The notes under the pieces: model-generated
What the model was told of the DNA's origin: nothing
Databases searched by the model: none
What the model saw: the letters and a program-made list of their open reading frames with translations, nothing else
DNA from: Cognatundibacterium aquatile
GTDB lineage: Bacteria; Pseudomonadota; Gammaproteobacteria; Burkholderiales; Burkholderiaceae_D
Assembly: GCF_014699135.1 (NCBI RefSeq)
Contig: NZ_JACOFT010000005.1
Location: forward strand, 124,288-188,287
Reading direction: 5' to 3'
Length of the DNA stretch: 64,000 nucleotides
Position numbers and translations under genes: made by a program
In this document: piece after piece, positions 26,929 through 37,545 of the stretch
How positions within the stretch are numbered: the stretch's first letter is position 1
Layout of the letters: every line of letters begins with the position of its first letter

Positions 26929-29265
26929 TTAGCTGCCGTCGGCTTTATATACGCCGCAACCCAAAACAATGTCACTCGTCACCGCTTCGATATACGAAGT
27001 TTTACCTTCGACTTTATTCGAGACAGGATTCAGGATGGTGTAATCGACCCAGCCACCCGATGCCGGCAGGCTGAACGCATCGGCCACCAGTTTGCGGCCA
27101 TCGAGGCCCGTCAGTTGGAACAGATTCAGTTTCAGTTTTTCTGCATTACCGCCGAATGCCAGATACTGGCCATCCCGGTTGAAGGCAAACACATACATGT
27201 CTTTGTGGCTGAAATAGTGGTCTTTATCGCCGGTGATTTCTGCTAATGCAGCCCTGCCTTTACGTTGGAACAGTTCGATCGCTTTCTTGACCATCAGATA
27301 GGCTTCGTCAGCCGTACCCTGTCTGAGGTGGAAGCTGGCGACGGCTTTGGTCAGATAGGCGGCACGCTGTTCGAGATGAATCGCGGTGCTGCGCGCTTGT
27401 TCTGCCATACCGCCGTTACTTTGTGTGATTTCATCGAGATGCTTCAGCGCTTCAGAAATTTGCGCCAGACCATTGCTTTGCTCCTCTGACGCGCTGGATA
27501 TTTCGTTAATATTGCCCGCCAGATCGCGTATGCCAGAGACGATGTTATTGAGTGTGGTGTTGACGTCGTTGATCTGACCGACGCCATGTTTGACCTGATG
27601 TACCGATTGATCGATCAGATCACGGATTTGTTTTGCCGCGTCAGCACTGCGCTGCGCCAGACTGCGGACTTCGGTTGCCACCACGGCAAAGCCGCGCCCT
27701 TGTTCACCGGCGCGCGCTGCTTCAACCGCTGCATTCAGCGCGAGTATATTGGTTTGAAAAGCGATGCCATCGATCATGCTGATGATTTCATGCATCTTCA
27801 GCGCACTTTGTTGTATGCCCTGCATAGACGTTACTGCGGCGTGCATCGCGTCACCGCTGGAAGCTGCAATCTGACTCAGATTCGAGGCCAGATGATCTAC
27901 TTCGCGGGCGCTTTCAGCATTTTTTTTTACTGTTACCGACAGGTCTTCGACACTCGCCGTTGTTTCTTCTAGGCTGGACGCTTGCTGTTCGGTTCTGACT
28001 GCCAGATCACCGATATCGCTGGCCAGATTCTGTCCAAGCTGTGACACCTTGCTCGCATTCGTGCGTACATTTGCTACCAGACCCGACAGGCTCAGATTCA
28101 TAGTTTCAAGGGTATTGCCGGTTTCCGCCAGTTCATCTGTGCCGTCGATATGTATTTGCTTGGTCAGGTCACCGGAAGACACCGACAACGCGGATTCACG
28201 CACGGCGTGCAGCGCTTGCATAAAGCCGCGATAAAATCCCACTAACAGGTAAGATACCGTCAAAAATAAAAACACCAGAACGGTAAAGATCAGATTTCTG
28301 CGGAAGCTTTGTTTTGCCACGCGTTCGCTGAGCAGGTCAGTCAGTCGCTGATGCAATTGCTGTTGCAGTCTGACGGTTTTTTCGATGGCCTGCGTCCCTT
28401 GTTCGAAATAGCTGCTGGCGTCACCGCTGACGTTCTCTCCCAGCAAATTCTGCTTTGCCAGTACGGCGAATTCCTCACTCGCTTTGATGCTTGCCTGCTG
28501 CTCAGTCGGGACGGTTTCGCCAGCCCGCTTCAGTTGTTGTTCCAGATCGTTGACCGCTTTGATTGCGGTCTGTAAAGCGCTCAGGCGCGAGACTATGGCC
28601 GCTTTACCGGAAAAATCGATCGTACCTGATTTGATATAACCGGCACCCAGGCCCCGCAGCAGAGCCACTTGTTCTATCCATGTGGGAATCTTGATGATGG
28701 CGGCATCCATCAGGAAATAAGTGGCCGCTTCGGGATCAAAAAATAAGCCACTACGTTCACTCGCATACAAAGAGAAATCCTGAATTTTGGCAATCAGACT
28801 GGTATGCTGAGCGAGGCTGGCGGCCGACGTTTCTGCGATCTGCCCCGCTGCCAACTGGCGTAATTCGGTTTCCAGCGGTTTCCAGTTATCGGCGAGCTTG
28901 AATTCGGGGTTGGTGACGATTTCCTGACTCAGTCGTGACAGGCTATCCGACAAGGCTTTTCTGGTTGTCGCCAGATCGGCATCAATATTCCCGCCAGATA
29001 ACTTCAGATTGACCTGACCGCGATGTTTTTGGGTCTGGATCATCACATCCATAACCTGACGGTTGATCTGTATGCCGCCCAGCTCATTTTGCGCGACTTC
29101 AACATCCGTCTGCATTTTCGACAACATGTACATGACCAGCAGCAGCGTCGGCAGCATCAAGACGATAAACATCGACAGCAGTTTGGTGCGCAAGCTGAGC
29201 TTGCTCATCATGGCGGCACTTGGCCGCATGAGCGTGGTCAGCAGTTTGTCTCTTGAGGCTGGCAT
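26929..29265 (-). CDS. Methyl-accepting chemotaxis protein with an extra C-terminal Cache-like domain
   Basis: 778 residues. Membrane helix 1 lies near 30-50. A periplasmic sensing region (about 55-320) follows, then helix 2 (about 325-345), HAMP, and the cytoplasmic signalling domain with the conserved tip [18 protein letters not shown]. Unusually, about 120 residues follow the signalling domain: [11 protein letters not shown], a Y-V-F-A-F-N-R-D-G strand, and a G-W-V-D-Y block, which reads as a small Cache fold placed in the cytoplasm. The start is uncertain (an ATG at about 29214 is an alternative). The ligand is unknown. Confidence 0.88.
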   Translation of the reverse strand: MPASRDKLLTTLMRPSAAMMSKLSLRTKLLSMFIVLMLPTLLLVMYMLSKMQTDVEVAQNELGGIQINRQVMDVMIQTQKHRGQVNLKLSGGNIDADLATTRKALSDSLSRLSQEIVTNPEFKLADNWKPLETELRQLAAGQIAETSAASLAQHTSLIAKIQDFSLYASERSGLFFDPEAATYFLMDAAIIKIPTWIEQVALLRGLGAGYIKSGTIDFSGKAAIVSRLSALQTAIKAVNDLEQQLKRAGETVPTEQQASIKASEEFAVLAKQNLLGENVSGDASSYFEQGTQAIEKTVRLQQQLHQRLTDLLSERVAKQSFRRNLIFTVLVFLFLTVSYLLVGFYRGFMQALHAVRESALSVSSGDLTKQIHIDGTDELAETGNTLETMNLSLSGLVANVRTNASKVSQLGQNLASDIGDLAVRTEQQASSLEETTASVEDLSVTVKKNAESAREVDHLASNLSQIAASSGDAMHAAVTSMQGIQQSALKMHEIISMIDGIAFQTNILALNAAVEAARAGEQGRGFAVVATEVRSLAQRSADAAKQIRDLIDQSVHQVKHGVGQINDVNTTLNNIVSGIRDLAGNINEISSASEEQSNGLAQISEALKHLDEITQSNGGMAEQARSTAIHLEQRAAYLTKAVASFHLRQGTADEAYLMVKKAIELFQRKGRAALAEITGDKDHYFSHKDMYVFAFNRDGQYLAFGGNAEKLKLNLFQLTGLDGRKLVADAFSLPASGGWVDYTILNPVSNKVEGKTSYIEAVTSDIVLGCGVYKADGS

Positions 29266-29608
29266 AGTTTTTTTTCGTTGGATTAAAAGCGCTCTTGCAT
29301 TTTCCCAGAAAAGAACCGGCAGAACATTGTCTTCAATGGAAAAACAACAATAACAGCCCGATTACAGCACGATACAGCTGTATAGATGATAGCTTAAAAA
29401 ACAGGCTATATTGTTTCTCTCAGGAACCAGTACACTTTATCTCACTGTCAGTCGTACTGTACTGGTATTTTTGTGCGTGACTGTGCATGGGGACGTACCA
29501 TGCTGCATGCTAATGTGCGACCAGAATTAAAAAGTATATGATTCACTCACAAGGTGATTCTGATTATTGGCAAATACCAATGCCATACAAAAAAAGCACG
29601 GAGACCCC
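29266..29608. other. Divergent intergenic region between the chemoreceptor and iorAB-type genes
   Basis: About 340 bases without a gene. It should hold both promoters. I saw no repeat, hairpin or clear -35/-10 pair that I could defend. Confidence 0.5.
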
Positions 29609-32600
29609 ATGAATGCACCTCTCAGACCCGAGCAGCAGGCGCTGATCGACAATTCTATTTCCCTCGACGATAAATTCACGCTGGAGCGCGGACGCGCTTT
29701 CATGACCGGCACCCAGGCCTTATTGCGCCTGATGATGTTACAACGGCAGGCGGATGAAAAAGCCGGACTCAATACGGCTGGTTTTATTACCGGCTATCGC
29801 GGTTCGCCTTTGGGCAACGTCGATCTGACTGCCAGTAAAGCGAAAAAATATCTGGAAAAAGCGCACGTCAAATTTCATCCCGGCGTGAATGAAGATCTGG
29901 CGGCAACCTCGGTATGGGGTACGCAGCAGGTGAATTTATTCCCGGGGGCGAAATACGATGGCGTCTTTGCGATGTGGTACGGCAAAGGTCCGGGTGTTGA
30001 TCGCTGCGGCGATGTGTTTAAACATGCGAATCTGGCGGGAACATCGAAACATGGTGGTGTACTGGTCATTGCCGGTGATGACCATGCTGCAAAATCGTCT
30101 ACCGCGGCACATCAGTCTGAACATATTCTGAAAGCCTGTGGCATTCCGGTGTTATATCCATCATCGGTACAAGAATATCTGGATTATGGCTTGCATGGTA
30201 TTGCCCTGTCGCGCTACACCGGCCTCTGGGTCTCGATGAAATGTGTGACCGAAGTAGTGGAATCCGGCGCTTCCGTCGATATCGATCCTGAACGTATCAA
30301 GCCAATTATCCCCGGCGATTTCCAGATGCCTGCTGATGGCATCAGCATACGCACGCCCGATCCTGTGCTCGCGCAAGAGTCGCGCATGATCAATTACAAA
30401 TGGTACGGCGCATTAGCCTATGCCCGCGCCAATAAACTGAATCAGATCATCTGGGATAGTCCGCGTGCCCGAGTCGGCATTATCACCGCAGGTAAATCGT
30501 ATCTCGACACCCGCCAGGCGCTGGCGGATCTGGGCATCGATGAGCAGGCGGCGGCCGACATCGGCATCCGTCTGTATAAAATCGGTATGACCTGGCCGCT
30601 GGAATCGCAGGGTGTGCGCGAATTTGCCAAAGGTCTGGACGAAATTCTGGTGGTCGAAGAGAAGCGTCAGATTCTCGAATATGCGCTCAAAGAAGAACTG
30701 TACAACTGGCAGGATGATGTGCGTCCACGCGTGGTCGGCAAGTTTGACGATACCGGTGAATGGAGCGATCTCGATCATACCGGTCATGGCGACTGGTTGT
30801 TGCCAGCGACTTATGAACTCAGCCCGGCGCAGATCGCCCGTGCGATTGCATCCCGTATCACCAAGTATTTTTCCGGCCATCCGGTCGAGCAACGCGTCAA
30901 ACAGCGTGTCGCTTATCTGGAAGCCAAAGAGGCAATGCTGAACGTTGCAGCAAAACCTGATCCAAACAAAGATCGTGTCCCGCATTTCTGTTCAGGTTGC
31001 CCGCACAATACCTCGACCAAGTTGCCAGAAGGCAGCCGTGCTCTGGCGGGTATCGGTTGCCATTACATGGTGACCTGGATGAATCGCGAATCGACGATCT
31101 TCAGTCACATGGGCGGTGAAGGCGTGACCTGGGTAGGTCAGGCACCGTTCACGAATGAAAAGCATGTGTTCAGCAATCTGGGTGACGGTACGTATTTCCA
31201 TTCTGGTTTGCTGGCGATACGTGCAGCGGTTGCCGGGCATGTGAATATCACCTACAAAATTTTATTTAACGACGCCGTTGCGATGACGGGTGGTCAGGAA
31301 TTTGACGGCCCGCTGGACCCCGGCATGATTTCACGCCAGATCGCGGCAGAAGGTGTCACACCGATTATCGTCGTGACCGATGAACCGGAAAAATATCCGG
31401 CCAATTACAACTGGGCTCCCGGCGTGACCGTGCGCCATCGTAGCGAACTCGATGCGGTACAGCGCGAGCTGCGCGAAATCGAAGGCGTGTCAGCGATGAT
31501 TTACGATCAGACCTGTGCGTCTGAAAAGCGTCGCCGCCGGAAAAAATTTGACAAGGATGGCAAGCCTGGCTTTCCTGATCCAGCCAAACGCGCTGTGATT
31601 AATGAAGCAGTCTGTGAAGGTTGCGGCGATTGTTCGGTGCAATCAAACTGCCTGTCGGTCGAACCGCTGGAAACCGAATTTGGGCGCAAGCGTCAGATCA
31701 ATCAATCGTCATGCAACAAGGATTATTCTTGTGTGAACGGCTTCTGTCCAAGTTTCGTCACCGTCGAAGGCGGCAAGCTGAAAAAGCCAGCGAAGGCCAA
31801 AGTAGAACAAGGGACTGCGCTCGATGTGGCCAGCTTGCCTGCACCGGCTTTACCTGCAACGAAAGAACCGCTGAACGTGCTGGTGACCGGTATCGGCGGC
31901 ACCGGCGTGATCACGATTGGTCAGATCATGGCGATGGCAGCGCATCTCGAAGGCAAGGCATGTTCCGTACTCGATATCACCGGTCTGGCGCAAAAAGGCG
32001 GTGCGGTCATGTCGCACGTGCGTCTTGCGGACAATGCTGCTGATTTGCATTCCACCCGCGTTGGTACCGGCATGGCGGATCTGGTGATCGGTTGCGATGA
32101 AGTCGTGACCGCCAGCCGTGATGCGCTGTCGCGTATGGGCGAAGGTCGTACCCGTGCGGTGGTCAACTCCTCCATTTCACCAACGTCAACGTTCATTAAA
32201 AATCCTGACTGGAGTTTCCCGGGCGAGAGCGCGGAAGCGGAAATCCGCCATTCCTGCGGCGAAGACCGCGTCGATATGGTTGACGCCACCCGCATGGCAA
32301 CGGCACTGATGGGTGACAACATTGCCTCGAATATGTTCATGCTGGGTTTTGCATGGCAAAAAGGCTGCGTGCCTCTGAGTGAAGCTGGGTTGATGCGCGC
32401 AATTGAACTCAATGGCGTCGCGATCGACTTTAATAAGCAGGCATTCAATTGGGGACGCGTCGCAGCGCATGATCTGGCGGCGGTGAAAAAGCTGGTGGCT
32501 CCGGCACAGGTGATTGAGCTGAAACGCGCACCGACACTGGATGACATCGTCACTAAACGGATTGCTTTCCTGACGGATTATCAGAATGCTGCTTATGCCT

Positions 32601-33190
32601 TGCAATACAGTGACTTCGTAAATAAGGTCAAAGTGGCGGAGGCTGCGATTGCCGATGGTAAGCCATTACGTCTGACTGAGGCAGTGGCAAAATATCTGTT
32701 CAAACTGATGGCGTATAAAGATGAGTACGAGGTCGCACGTTTGTACACCGATGGCAAGTTCCAGAAAAAAATTGCTGATATGTTTGAGGGCGATTACGCG
32801 GTTCACTTCCACCTCGCACCGCCGCTGTTTGCCAAACACGATGCACAGGGACACCTGATCAAGCAACATTATGGGCCGTGGATGATGAAAGTATTCGGTG
32901 TGCTGGCGAAGATGAAATCTTTGCGTGGCAGTATGTTCGATGTATTTGGATATACAGCAGAACGCAGAACCGAACGTGCGCTGGTGATGGAATACAAACA
33001 GACGATACTGCAACTGTTGCCGTTGCTGAATGCAGGCAATCTCGCCAGTGCGGTTGCAGTTGCCAGTGTGCCCGAAGATATTCGCGGTTACGGTCATGTC
33101 AAAGAACGTCATTTGCTTGCCGCTAAAAATAAACAAGCGACATTGCTGGCGGAATTTAATACGGTCGCAACGCCGCAAAAAGCAGCGTAG
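29609..33190 (+). CDS. Fused indolepyruvate ferredoxin oxidoreductase (IorA-IorB type)
   Basis: 1193 residues from the ATG at 29609, which has GGAG seven bases upstream. A TTG start further up is less likely. The enzyme oxidatively decarboxylates aryl-pyruvates from aromatic amino-acid breakdown to aryl-acetyl-CoA with ferredoxin. Visible: N-terminal T-G-Y-R-G-S-P-L-G, a thiamine-diphosphate domain with G-I-G-C-H-Y-M and C-S-G-C-P-H-N, an iron-sulfur region with C-E-G-C-G-D-C and S-S-C-N-K-D-Y-S-C (about 670-720), then the gamma-type domain G-I-G-G-T-G-V-I-T. The single-chain form is common in betaproteobacteria. Confidence 0.92.
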   Translation: MNAPLRPEQQALIDNSISLDDKFTLERGRAFMTGTQALLRLMMLQRQADEKAGLNTAGFITGYRGSPLGNVDLTASKAKKYLEKAHVKFHPGVNEDLAATSVWGTQQVNLFPGAKYDGVFAMWYGKGPGVDRCGDVFKHANLAGTSKHGGVLVIAGDDHAAKSSTAAHQSEHILKACGIPVLYPSSVQEYLDYGLHGIALSRYTGLWVSMKCVTEVVESGASVDIDPERIKPIIPGDFQMPADGISIRTPDPVLAQESRMINYKWYGALAYARANKLNQIIWDSPRARVGIITAGKSYLDTRQALADLGIDEQAAADIGIRLYKIGMTWPLESQGVREFAKGLDEILVVEEKRQILEYALKEELYNWQDDVRPRVVGKFDDTGEWSDLDHTGHGDWLLPATYELSPAQIARAIASRITKYFSGHPVEQRVKQRVAYLEAKEAMLNVAAKPDPNKDRVPHFCSGCPHNTSTKLPEGSRALAGIGCHYMVTWMNRESTIFSHMGGEGVTWVGQAPFTNEKHVFSNLGDGTYFHSGLLAIRAAVAGHVNITYKILFNDAVAMTGGQEFDGPLDPGMISRQIAAEGVTPIIVVTDEPEKYPANYNWAPGVTVRHRSELDAVQRELREIEGVSAMIYDQTCASEKRRRRKKFDKDGKPGFPDPAKRAVINEAVCEGCGDCSVQSNCLSVEPLETEFGRKRQINQSSCNKDYSCVNGFCPSFVTVEGGKLKKPAKAKVEQGTALDVASLPAPALPATKEPLNVLVTGIGGTGVITIGQIMAMAAHLEGKACSVLDITGLAQKGGAVMSHVRLADNAADLHSTRVGTGMADLVIGCDEVVTASRDALSRMGEGRTRAVVNSSISPTSTFIKNPDWSFPGESAEAEIRHSCGEDRVDMVDATRMATALMGDNIASNMFMLGFAWQKGCVPLSEAGLMRAIELNGVAIDFNKQAFNWGRVAAHDLAAVKKLVAPAQVIELKRAPTLDDIVTKRIAFLTDYQNAAYALQYSDFVNKVKVAEAAIADGKPLRLTEAVAKYLFKLMAYKDEYEVARLYTDGKFQKKIADMFEGDYAVHFHLAPPLFAKHDAQGHLIKQHYGPWMMKVFGVLAKMKSLRGSMFDVFGYTAERRTERALVMEYKQTILQLLPLLNAGNLASAVAVASVPEDIRGYGHVKERHLLAAKNKQATLLAEFNTVATPQKAA

Positions 33191-33207
33191 TTCTGACTAC
33201 TTAAAAG

Positions 33208-33235
33208 AATGGTCGACGCAAGTCGGCCATTTTTT
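33208..33235 (+). terminator. Terminator after the indolepyruvate oxidoreductase gene
   Basis: AATGGTCGAC and GTCGGCCATT pair (one G-T wobble) around GCAA, followed by a T-run. It lies 18 bases after the stop codon. Confidence 0.8.
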
Positions 33236-33309
33236 ATTTCCTGATCCGGAAAAGAGCAGGATGCCAGCGCTCTGCTTTACAATGCACCCGACATTCAAAG
33301 GAGTACATT

Positions 33310-34785
33310 TTGTCCACGATTAAACAAAAGCTTGCCACCATACCTGAGGGCTCGGCAGCCCTGTTTTTTATTCAGATATTTGCGACACTCGGTTTCGCTG
33401 TGTTGTATTCGACACTGGTGCTGTACGCAACCAAGAAACTGAATTTTTCCGTCAAAGAAGCCACGGCTATCATGGGTGTGTTTGGCGCGTTCAATTATGG
33501 TCTGCATTTATTCGGCGGCTATCTTGGCGGCCGCTTTATCAGCAACCGTAATCTGTTCGTCGGCGGCATGGTATTGCAGGTGTTGGGCTGCGGCTGTATT
33601 TCTTTAGGCAGTGCCGAGCAACTGTACTGGGGGCTGGGATTATTCCTGACCGGTAGTGGTCTGAATGTAACCTGCATCAACATGATGCTGACGCAGCGCT
33701 TCAAACCCGAAGACGACAGACGCGAGAGTGCATTTCTGTGGAATTACGCGGGGATGAATCTCGGCTTTTTTGTCGGCTTTAGTGCTGCCGGTCACTTTCA
33801 ATTGCTGGAAGATTATGCCGGTCTGTTTGTCTTTGCGACGATAGGCAATTTTATGGCGATTGTGCTGGCGCTGTTGAACTGGAAGCGACTGGTCGATCTG
33901 AATACGCCGTTATTGCAGGCAACGCCAACGGAATTCAAAAAGCGTCTGGCGGTCGGGCTGGTGATTTTGTTTGGCCTGGTACCGGTGATTTATATCATGC
34001 TGCATAAAGCCGAGCTAACCGGTAATCTGGTGCTGATCATCAGTGTCTGTATCGCGTTGGTCATCGCCTATCTGACATTCAGACATGAGGATCGGCGCGA
34101 ACAAAAAAACATGTCTGCTTACATTTTGCTGACCATAGGTTCACTGGTGTTCTGGACGCTGTATCAGATGGCGCCGATGGGCTTGCAACTGTTTGCGGTG
34201 AATAATGTGGACCGCATGGTCTGGGGCATAGAAATCGCGCCGCAATGGATACAAAACATCAATAGCTTCGTCATTATGGTCGGAGGCCCGCTGATGGCGA
34301 TGCTGTTTAAAAAACTGCGCGATCAAGGCTGGCAGATTGATGTGCCGATGCAGTTTTCTGCCGCATTATTACTGATTGGTATTGGCTTTCTGGTACTACC
34401 GTTGGGCATAGGTTTTGCTGCCAGCAACGGTCTGGTGGCATTCCGCTGGATATTCATCAGCTACCTGTTGCAAAGCGTTGCTGAGCTGCTGATTTCACCG
34501 GTTGGTTACGCCATGATAGGGCGCCTTGCACCAGCGAAGTATCAGGGTGTGATGATGGGCACCTGGATGCTGACGACGGGCACGGCATCGATACTCGCCA
34601 GCTATTTTTCCGGCATGATTCCTGAGGCCAGCGAAGGTATGGCAGCGTCAACGAATCCAACGTATCAGCATATTTTTTCTATGCTGGGCTGGGGCGCTGT
34701 CGGCGTTGGTGTTGTATTGATTTTGCTGATTCCTTTCTTGCGCAAACTGATTACTAAAGGCGCCGATCAAGAGGCGATAGCATGA
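33310..34785 (+). CDS. POT/PTR-family proton-coupled peptide transporter
   Basis: 491 residues starting at TTG, supported by AGGAG seven bases upstream. The ORF has no better ATG near the family N-terminus. About 12-14 membrane helices are visible. Family signs are the early F-F-I-Q-I-F-A-T-L-G-F-A-V-L-Y-S segment, G-G-Y-L-G-G-R-F and the helix-4/5 region F-L-W-N-Y-A-G-M-N-L-G, where the PTR2 signature lies. The family imports di- and tripeptides with protons across the inner membrane. The DUF423 gene overlaps its stop codon (ATGA), so the two are translated together. Confidence 0.88.
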   Translation: MSTIKQKLATIPEGSAALFFIQIFATLGFAVLYSTLVLYATKKLNFSVKEATAIMGVFGAFNYGLHLFGGYLGGRFISNRNLFVGGMVLQVLGCGCISLGSAEQLYWGLGLFLTGSGLNVTCINMMLTQRFKPEDDRRESAFLWNYAGMNLGFFVGFSAAGHFQLLEDYAGLFVFATIGNFMAIVLALLNWKRLVDLNTPLLQATPTEFKKRLAVGLVILFGLVPVIYIMLHKAELTGNLVLIISVCIALVIAYLTFRHEDRREQKNMSAYILLTIGSLVFWTLYQMAPMGLQLFAVNNVDRMVWGIEIAPQWIQNINSFVIMVGGPLMAMLFKKLRDQGWQIDVPMQFSAALLLIGIGFLVLPLGIGFAASNGLVAFRWIFISYLLQSVAELLISPVGYAMIGRLAPAKYQGVMMGTWMLTTGTASILASYFSGMIPEASEGMAASTNPTYQHIFSMLGWGAVGVGVVLILLIPFLRKLITKGADQEAIA

Positions 34786-35159
34786 AACCGCATCACTGGA
34801 TCAGTATTGCCGCAATCAATATGATCACCGCAGTTGGTGCCGGGGCATTTGGTGCGCACGGCCTGAAATCCGTGTTGAGTGCCGACATGCTGGCGATCTG
34901 GCAGACGGCGGTACAGTATCAGATGGTGCATGCACTGGGCTTGCTGGGATTAAGCCTGTTGCAGGCGCAGTGGAATGAGCGTTTGCTACGGTATGCGACG
35001 TGGACGATGTTGTCCGGCATCGTTATTTTCAGCGGCAGCCTGTATGCTCTGGCGTTGTCTGGTTTGCGCATCCTTGGTGCGATTACGCCGGTGGGTGGCG
35101 TCGCATTTTTGCTGAGTTGGGCAATGCTGGCGCGGTGCGCTTACCGCCGTCAGCATTGA
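34782..35159 (+). CDS. DUF423 family membrane protein
   Basis: 125 residues with four predicted membrane helices. The family pattern is clear: A-A-I-N-M-I-T-A-V-G-A-G-A-F-G-A-H-G-L near the start, W-Q-T-A-V-Q-Y-Q-M-V-H-A-L-G, G-I-V-I-F-S-G-S-L-Y, and I-T-P-V-G-G-V-A-F-L-L-S-W. The function is unknown (YgdD-like inner-membrane protein). Its ATG overlaps the TGA of the peptide transporter gene, which implies translational coupling. Confidence 0.92.
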   Translation: MKPHHWISIAAINMITAVGAGAFGAHGLKSVLSADMLAIWQTAVQYQMVHALGLLGLSLLQAQWNERLLRYATWTMLSGIVIFSGSLYALALSGLRILGAITPVGGVAFLLSWAMLARCAYRRQH

Positions 35160-35170
35160 TGTTCTGCGCA

Positions 35171-35209
35171 GTCACAATCTGGCCGCCGGATAGCGTGTCA
35201 GATTGTGAC
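35171..35209. other. Perfect 11-bp inverted repeat between convergent genes
   Basis: GTCACAATCTG and CAGATTGTGAC are exact inverted copies separated by 17 bases, between the DUF423 and GST stop codons. No T-run follows on either strand, so it is not a standard terminator. Confidence 0.55.
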
Positions 35210-35253
35210 CTGATGACAGTGCTTGCTAAGACTGGCGGGTGAAGCGGCAGAGC

Positions 35254-35865
35254 TTACTCGCCATTTTTTTCGACTGCGCGTTGGTAGGCTGGGCGTGCTT
35301 CTATCATATCGACAAAACGCGTCAGATTCGGAAACGCATCGCGTCCGGCACTTCTGACGCCGATTTGCACTACAAAAGATAGCTGGACATCTGCTCCGGT
35401 GAGTTCATTGCCGACGAAGAAATCGCGCCCTTCTAATTCCGCGTTCAAATAGCCAAGATGATTGGCGATTTCGCTGTTGATGCGTGGATGTAATGGAGCA
35501 CCTGCCTCGCCGAGCCGACCGACGTACAACTTCAGCAACAAAGGCAGCATGGCCGATCCTTCGGCATAGTGCATGAATTGCAGATAGCGGTAGTAATCAG
35601 TCGAGCCTTTTTCCGGTACGAATTTGCCGTTGCCATATTCAGCGATCAGGTATTCCAGAATCGCGCCGGATTCGATCAGAATTTCTTCTTTATCGCGCAG
35701 CACCGGTGCTTTTCCCAGTGGGTGAATTTTCTTGAGTTCTGGCGGTGCGAGTCGGGTTTGCGGATCGCGGTCATAGCTGATCACCGCATATTCCTGACCT
35801 AATTCTTCCAGCATCCAGGTGATACGACGTGAACGGGATTCTTTCAGGTGATGAACTTCAATCAT
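35254..35865 (-). CDS. Glutathione S-transferase family protein
   Basis: 203 residues from the ATG at 35865, supported by GAGG six bases upstream. The N-terminal thioredoxin-like domain starts I-E-V-H-H-L and has H-P-L-G-K-A-P-V-L (cis-Pro) and L-I-E-S-G-A-I-L-E-Y-L (the E-S pair that binds glutathione). The C-terminal domain is all-helical, with L-T-G-A-D-V-Q-L-S, the conserved N-capping Asp motif. The substrate is unknown. It is convergent with DUF423. Confidence 0.9.
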   Translation of the reverse strand: MIEVHHLKESRSRRITWMLEELGQEYAVISYDRDPQTRLAPPELKKIHPLGKAPVLRDKEEILIESGAILEYLIAEYGNGKFVPEKGSTDYYRYLQFMHYAEGSAMLPLLLKLYVGRLGEAGAPLHPRINSEIANHLGYLNAELEGRDFFVGNELTGADVQLSFVVQIGVRSAGRDAFPNLTRFVDMIEARPAYQRAVEKNGE

Positions 35866-35953
35866 AGTAATCCTCAGGGGTAAAAAAGAATGCTGATTAT
35901 GCCGATATTTCTGCATCCTCGTTGGCATCAGCGTGAAATGGCTGTTTCTCTGC

Positions 35954-37327
35954 TCATTTTTTTTCTGGCATAGGGTAGCTGGCGACGCTGATATTGCCGT
36001 CTTTATCGACTGCCTGTACGCCAAAGAAATAATTGTCTTTGGATTTCCCTTTGACGGTATAGGAGAGGACATTGCCCACCATCACACTGCCTTGCCAGAC
36101 GCTGCTGGTCGTATCTCGCCAGACAATGCGGTAGCCCGCAAGATCGGCTTCAGTATTGGCATTCCAGCGCATGCTGGTGTCATTTTCAAGTTGTGAGGTA
36201 TTCATCTGCACCTGTGCCGGTGCCGCAGGTGCGAGCGCCAAGCTGGCCAGTGCAGCCGCGTTAACGCGGGCTACATTTGCGGTGTAATCGGTATCGACAA
36301 ATTCCGGTAAGTCACCCAGCTGCACGCCGTTTTCTATACGGACATTCTGATGCTGATGATGGAAATCTTCATTTGGTTCAGTAAAGCGCAGCGCGGCGTA
36401 ACCCTGTTCGAGGAAAGGGATATGATCGCCACCACGCAGATAGCGATCACGCCGATGAATAATATTCACAGTGAAGCCAGGCACATAGCGTTCACCGGTT
36501 TCTTTGACGTGGCGCGCCAGCTGGCGGGAAATAGAATCGCTCTCACCACCCGTGGCAATCAGATTGCGGGTCGCGTCCGGTAATTCTTTGACGGCGGGTA
36601 TCCCTTCTGCAAACAGGCGCACTGACTTGTTATCGATCTCGCCGTGTTCCGAGCGCGAGCTGCCGATAATGTCATTCGTGAACATGCCAGCGATATTCAG
36701 ATTTTTTTCTCTAGCTTGTTTCGCCCAGTGTGTTGCGCCGTACAGCCCTTGCTCTTCCGCAGCGACCGCCATAAAAACGATGCTCGCATCAAAGCGATGT
36801 TGTGCCATCACACAGGCCATCTCCATGACAGCAGCAGTGCCTGACGCATCATCATTTGCGCCCGGGGCAAACGACGTGGCATCCATTACATCAGTGGCAC
36901 GCGAATCGTAGTGTCCGCTGACGACGTAATAACGGCCGGGGTCTGTTTTCCCCTTCAGGGTCGCGACCACATTCACAATCTCGGTCGGTTTGCTGATACG
37001 GCGTCCACCTGCTTCGACATAGCTGTCGAATTGCACGTCAAGCTGACCGGCACTGCAGCGTTCAAGTTCTGCTTTGATCCAGCGTCTTGCCGCGCCGATG
37101 CCGACAGTATCTGACTGTGTCTCTGACATGGTATGACGGGTATGAAAGCTGACCAGTTTGCGGACGTAACTGTCAATCCGTTGCGCCGAGATCTGTTGCA
37201 CTATCTTTGTTATTTGCGTTTTTTTTTCATTGATGTTTGGTTCGTCGATCTGGGCCGACGCTGGTAGTGCGCAGGCCAGTAATGTGATACTGAGCAGCAC
37301 GGAATGAGTCAACGGCGATTGTGGCAT
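35954..37327 (-). CDS. Secreted M28-family zinc aminopeptidase
   Basis: 457 residues from the ATG at 37327, which directly precedes a signal peptide (M-P-Q-S-P-L then a hydrophobic core ending A-S-A-Q). The M28 core has V-S-G-H-Y-D-S (first zinc His, Asp), G-A-N-D-D-A-S-G (bridging Asp), A-A-E-E-Q-G-L-Y-G (catalytic Glu and ligand Glu) and a later F-L-E-Q-G-Y-A-A-L-R-F-T-E. The last ~90 residues look like a fibronectin-III-like domain (W-N-A-N-T-E-A-D-L-A-G-Y-R-I). It probably degrades peptides outside the cytoplasm. An in-frame extension upstream to 37477 is not signal-like and was rejected. Confidence 0.88.
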   Translation of the reverse strand: MPQSPLTHSVLLSITLLACALPASAQIDEPNINEKKTQITKIVQQISAQRIDSYVRKLVSFHTRHTMSETQSDTVGIGAARRWIKAELERCSAGQLDVQFDSYVEAGGRRISKPTEIVNVVATLKGKTDPGRYYVVSGHYDSRATDVMDATSFAPGANDDASGTAAVMEMACVMAQHRFDASIVFMAVAAEEQGLYGATHWAKQAREKNLNIAGMFTNDIIGSSRSEHGEIDNKSVRLFAEGIPAVKELPDATRNLIATGGESDSISRQLARHVKETGERYVPGFTVNIIHRRDRYLRGGDHIPFLEQGYAALRFTEPNEDFHHQHQNVRIENGVQLGDLPEFVDTDYTANVARVNAAALASLALAPAAPAQVQMNTSQLENDTSMRWNANTEADLAGYRIVWRDTTSSVWQGSVMVGNVLSYTVKGKSKDNYFFGVQAVDKDGNISVASYPMPEKK

Positions 37328-37545
37328 GGTGCATATTCCCAAAAAAATAAGAGAAAAAATACGTGGATGGTGTTGAGCAGATATTACGCGAAACCACACT
37401 GGCAAGCAGAGACGACATATTTTTTGCGCCAGCACAAATCTGGTGCAAATGTCGTCTGCATGACTGCGCTGCAACATGCTTTAACGCTAACATAGACTTT
37501 CGCAGGAGACTGACTACTAATTAACACCAAAGAGAGTGCTACAAC

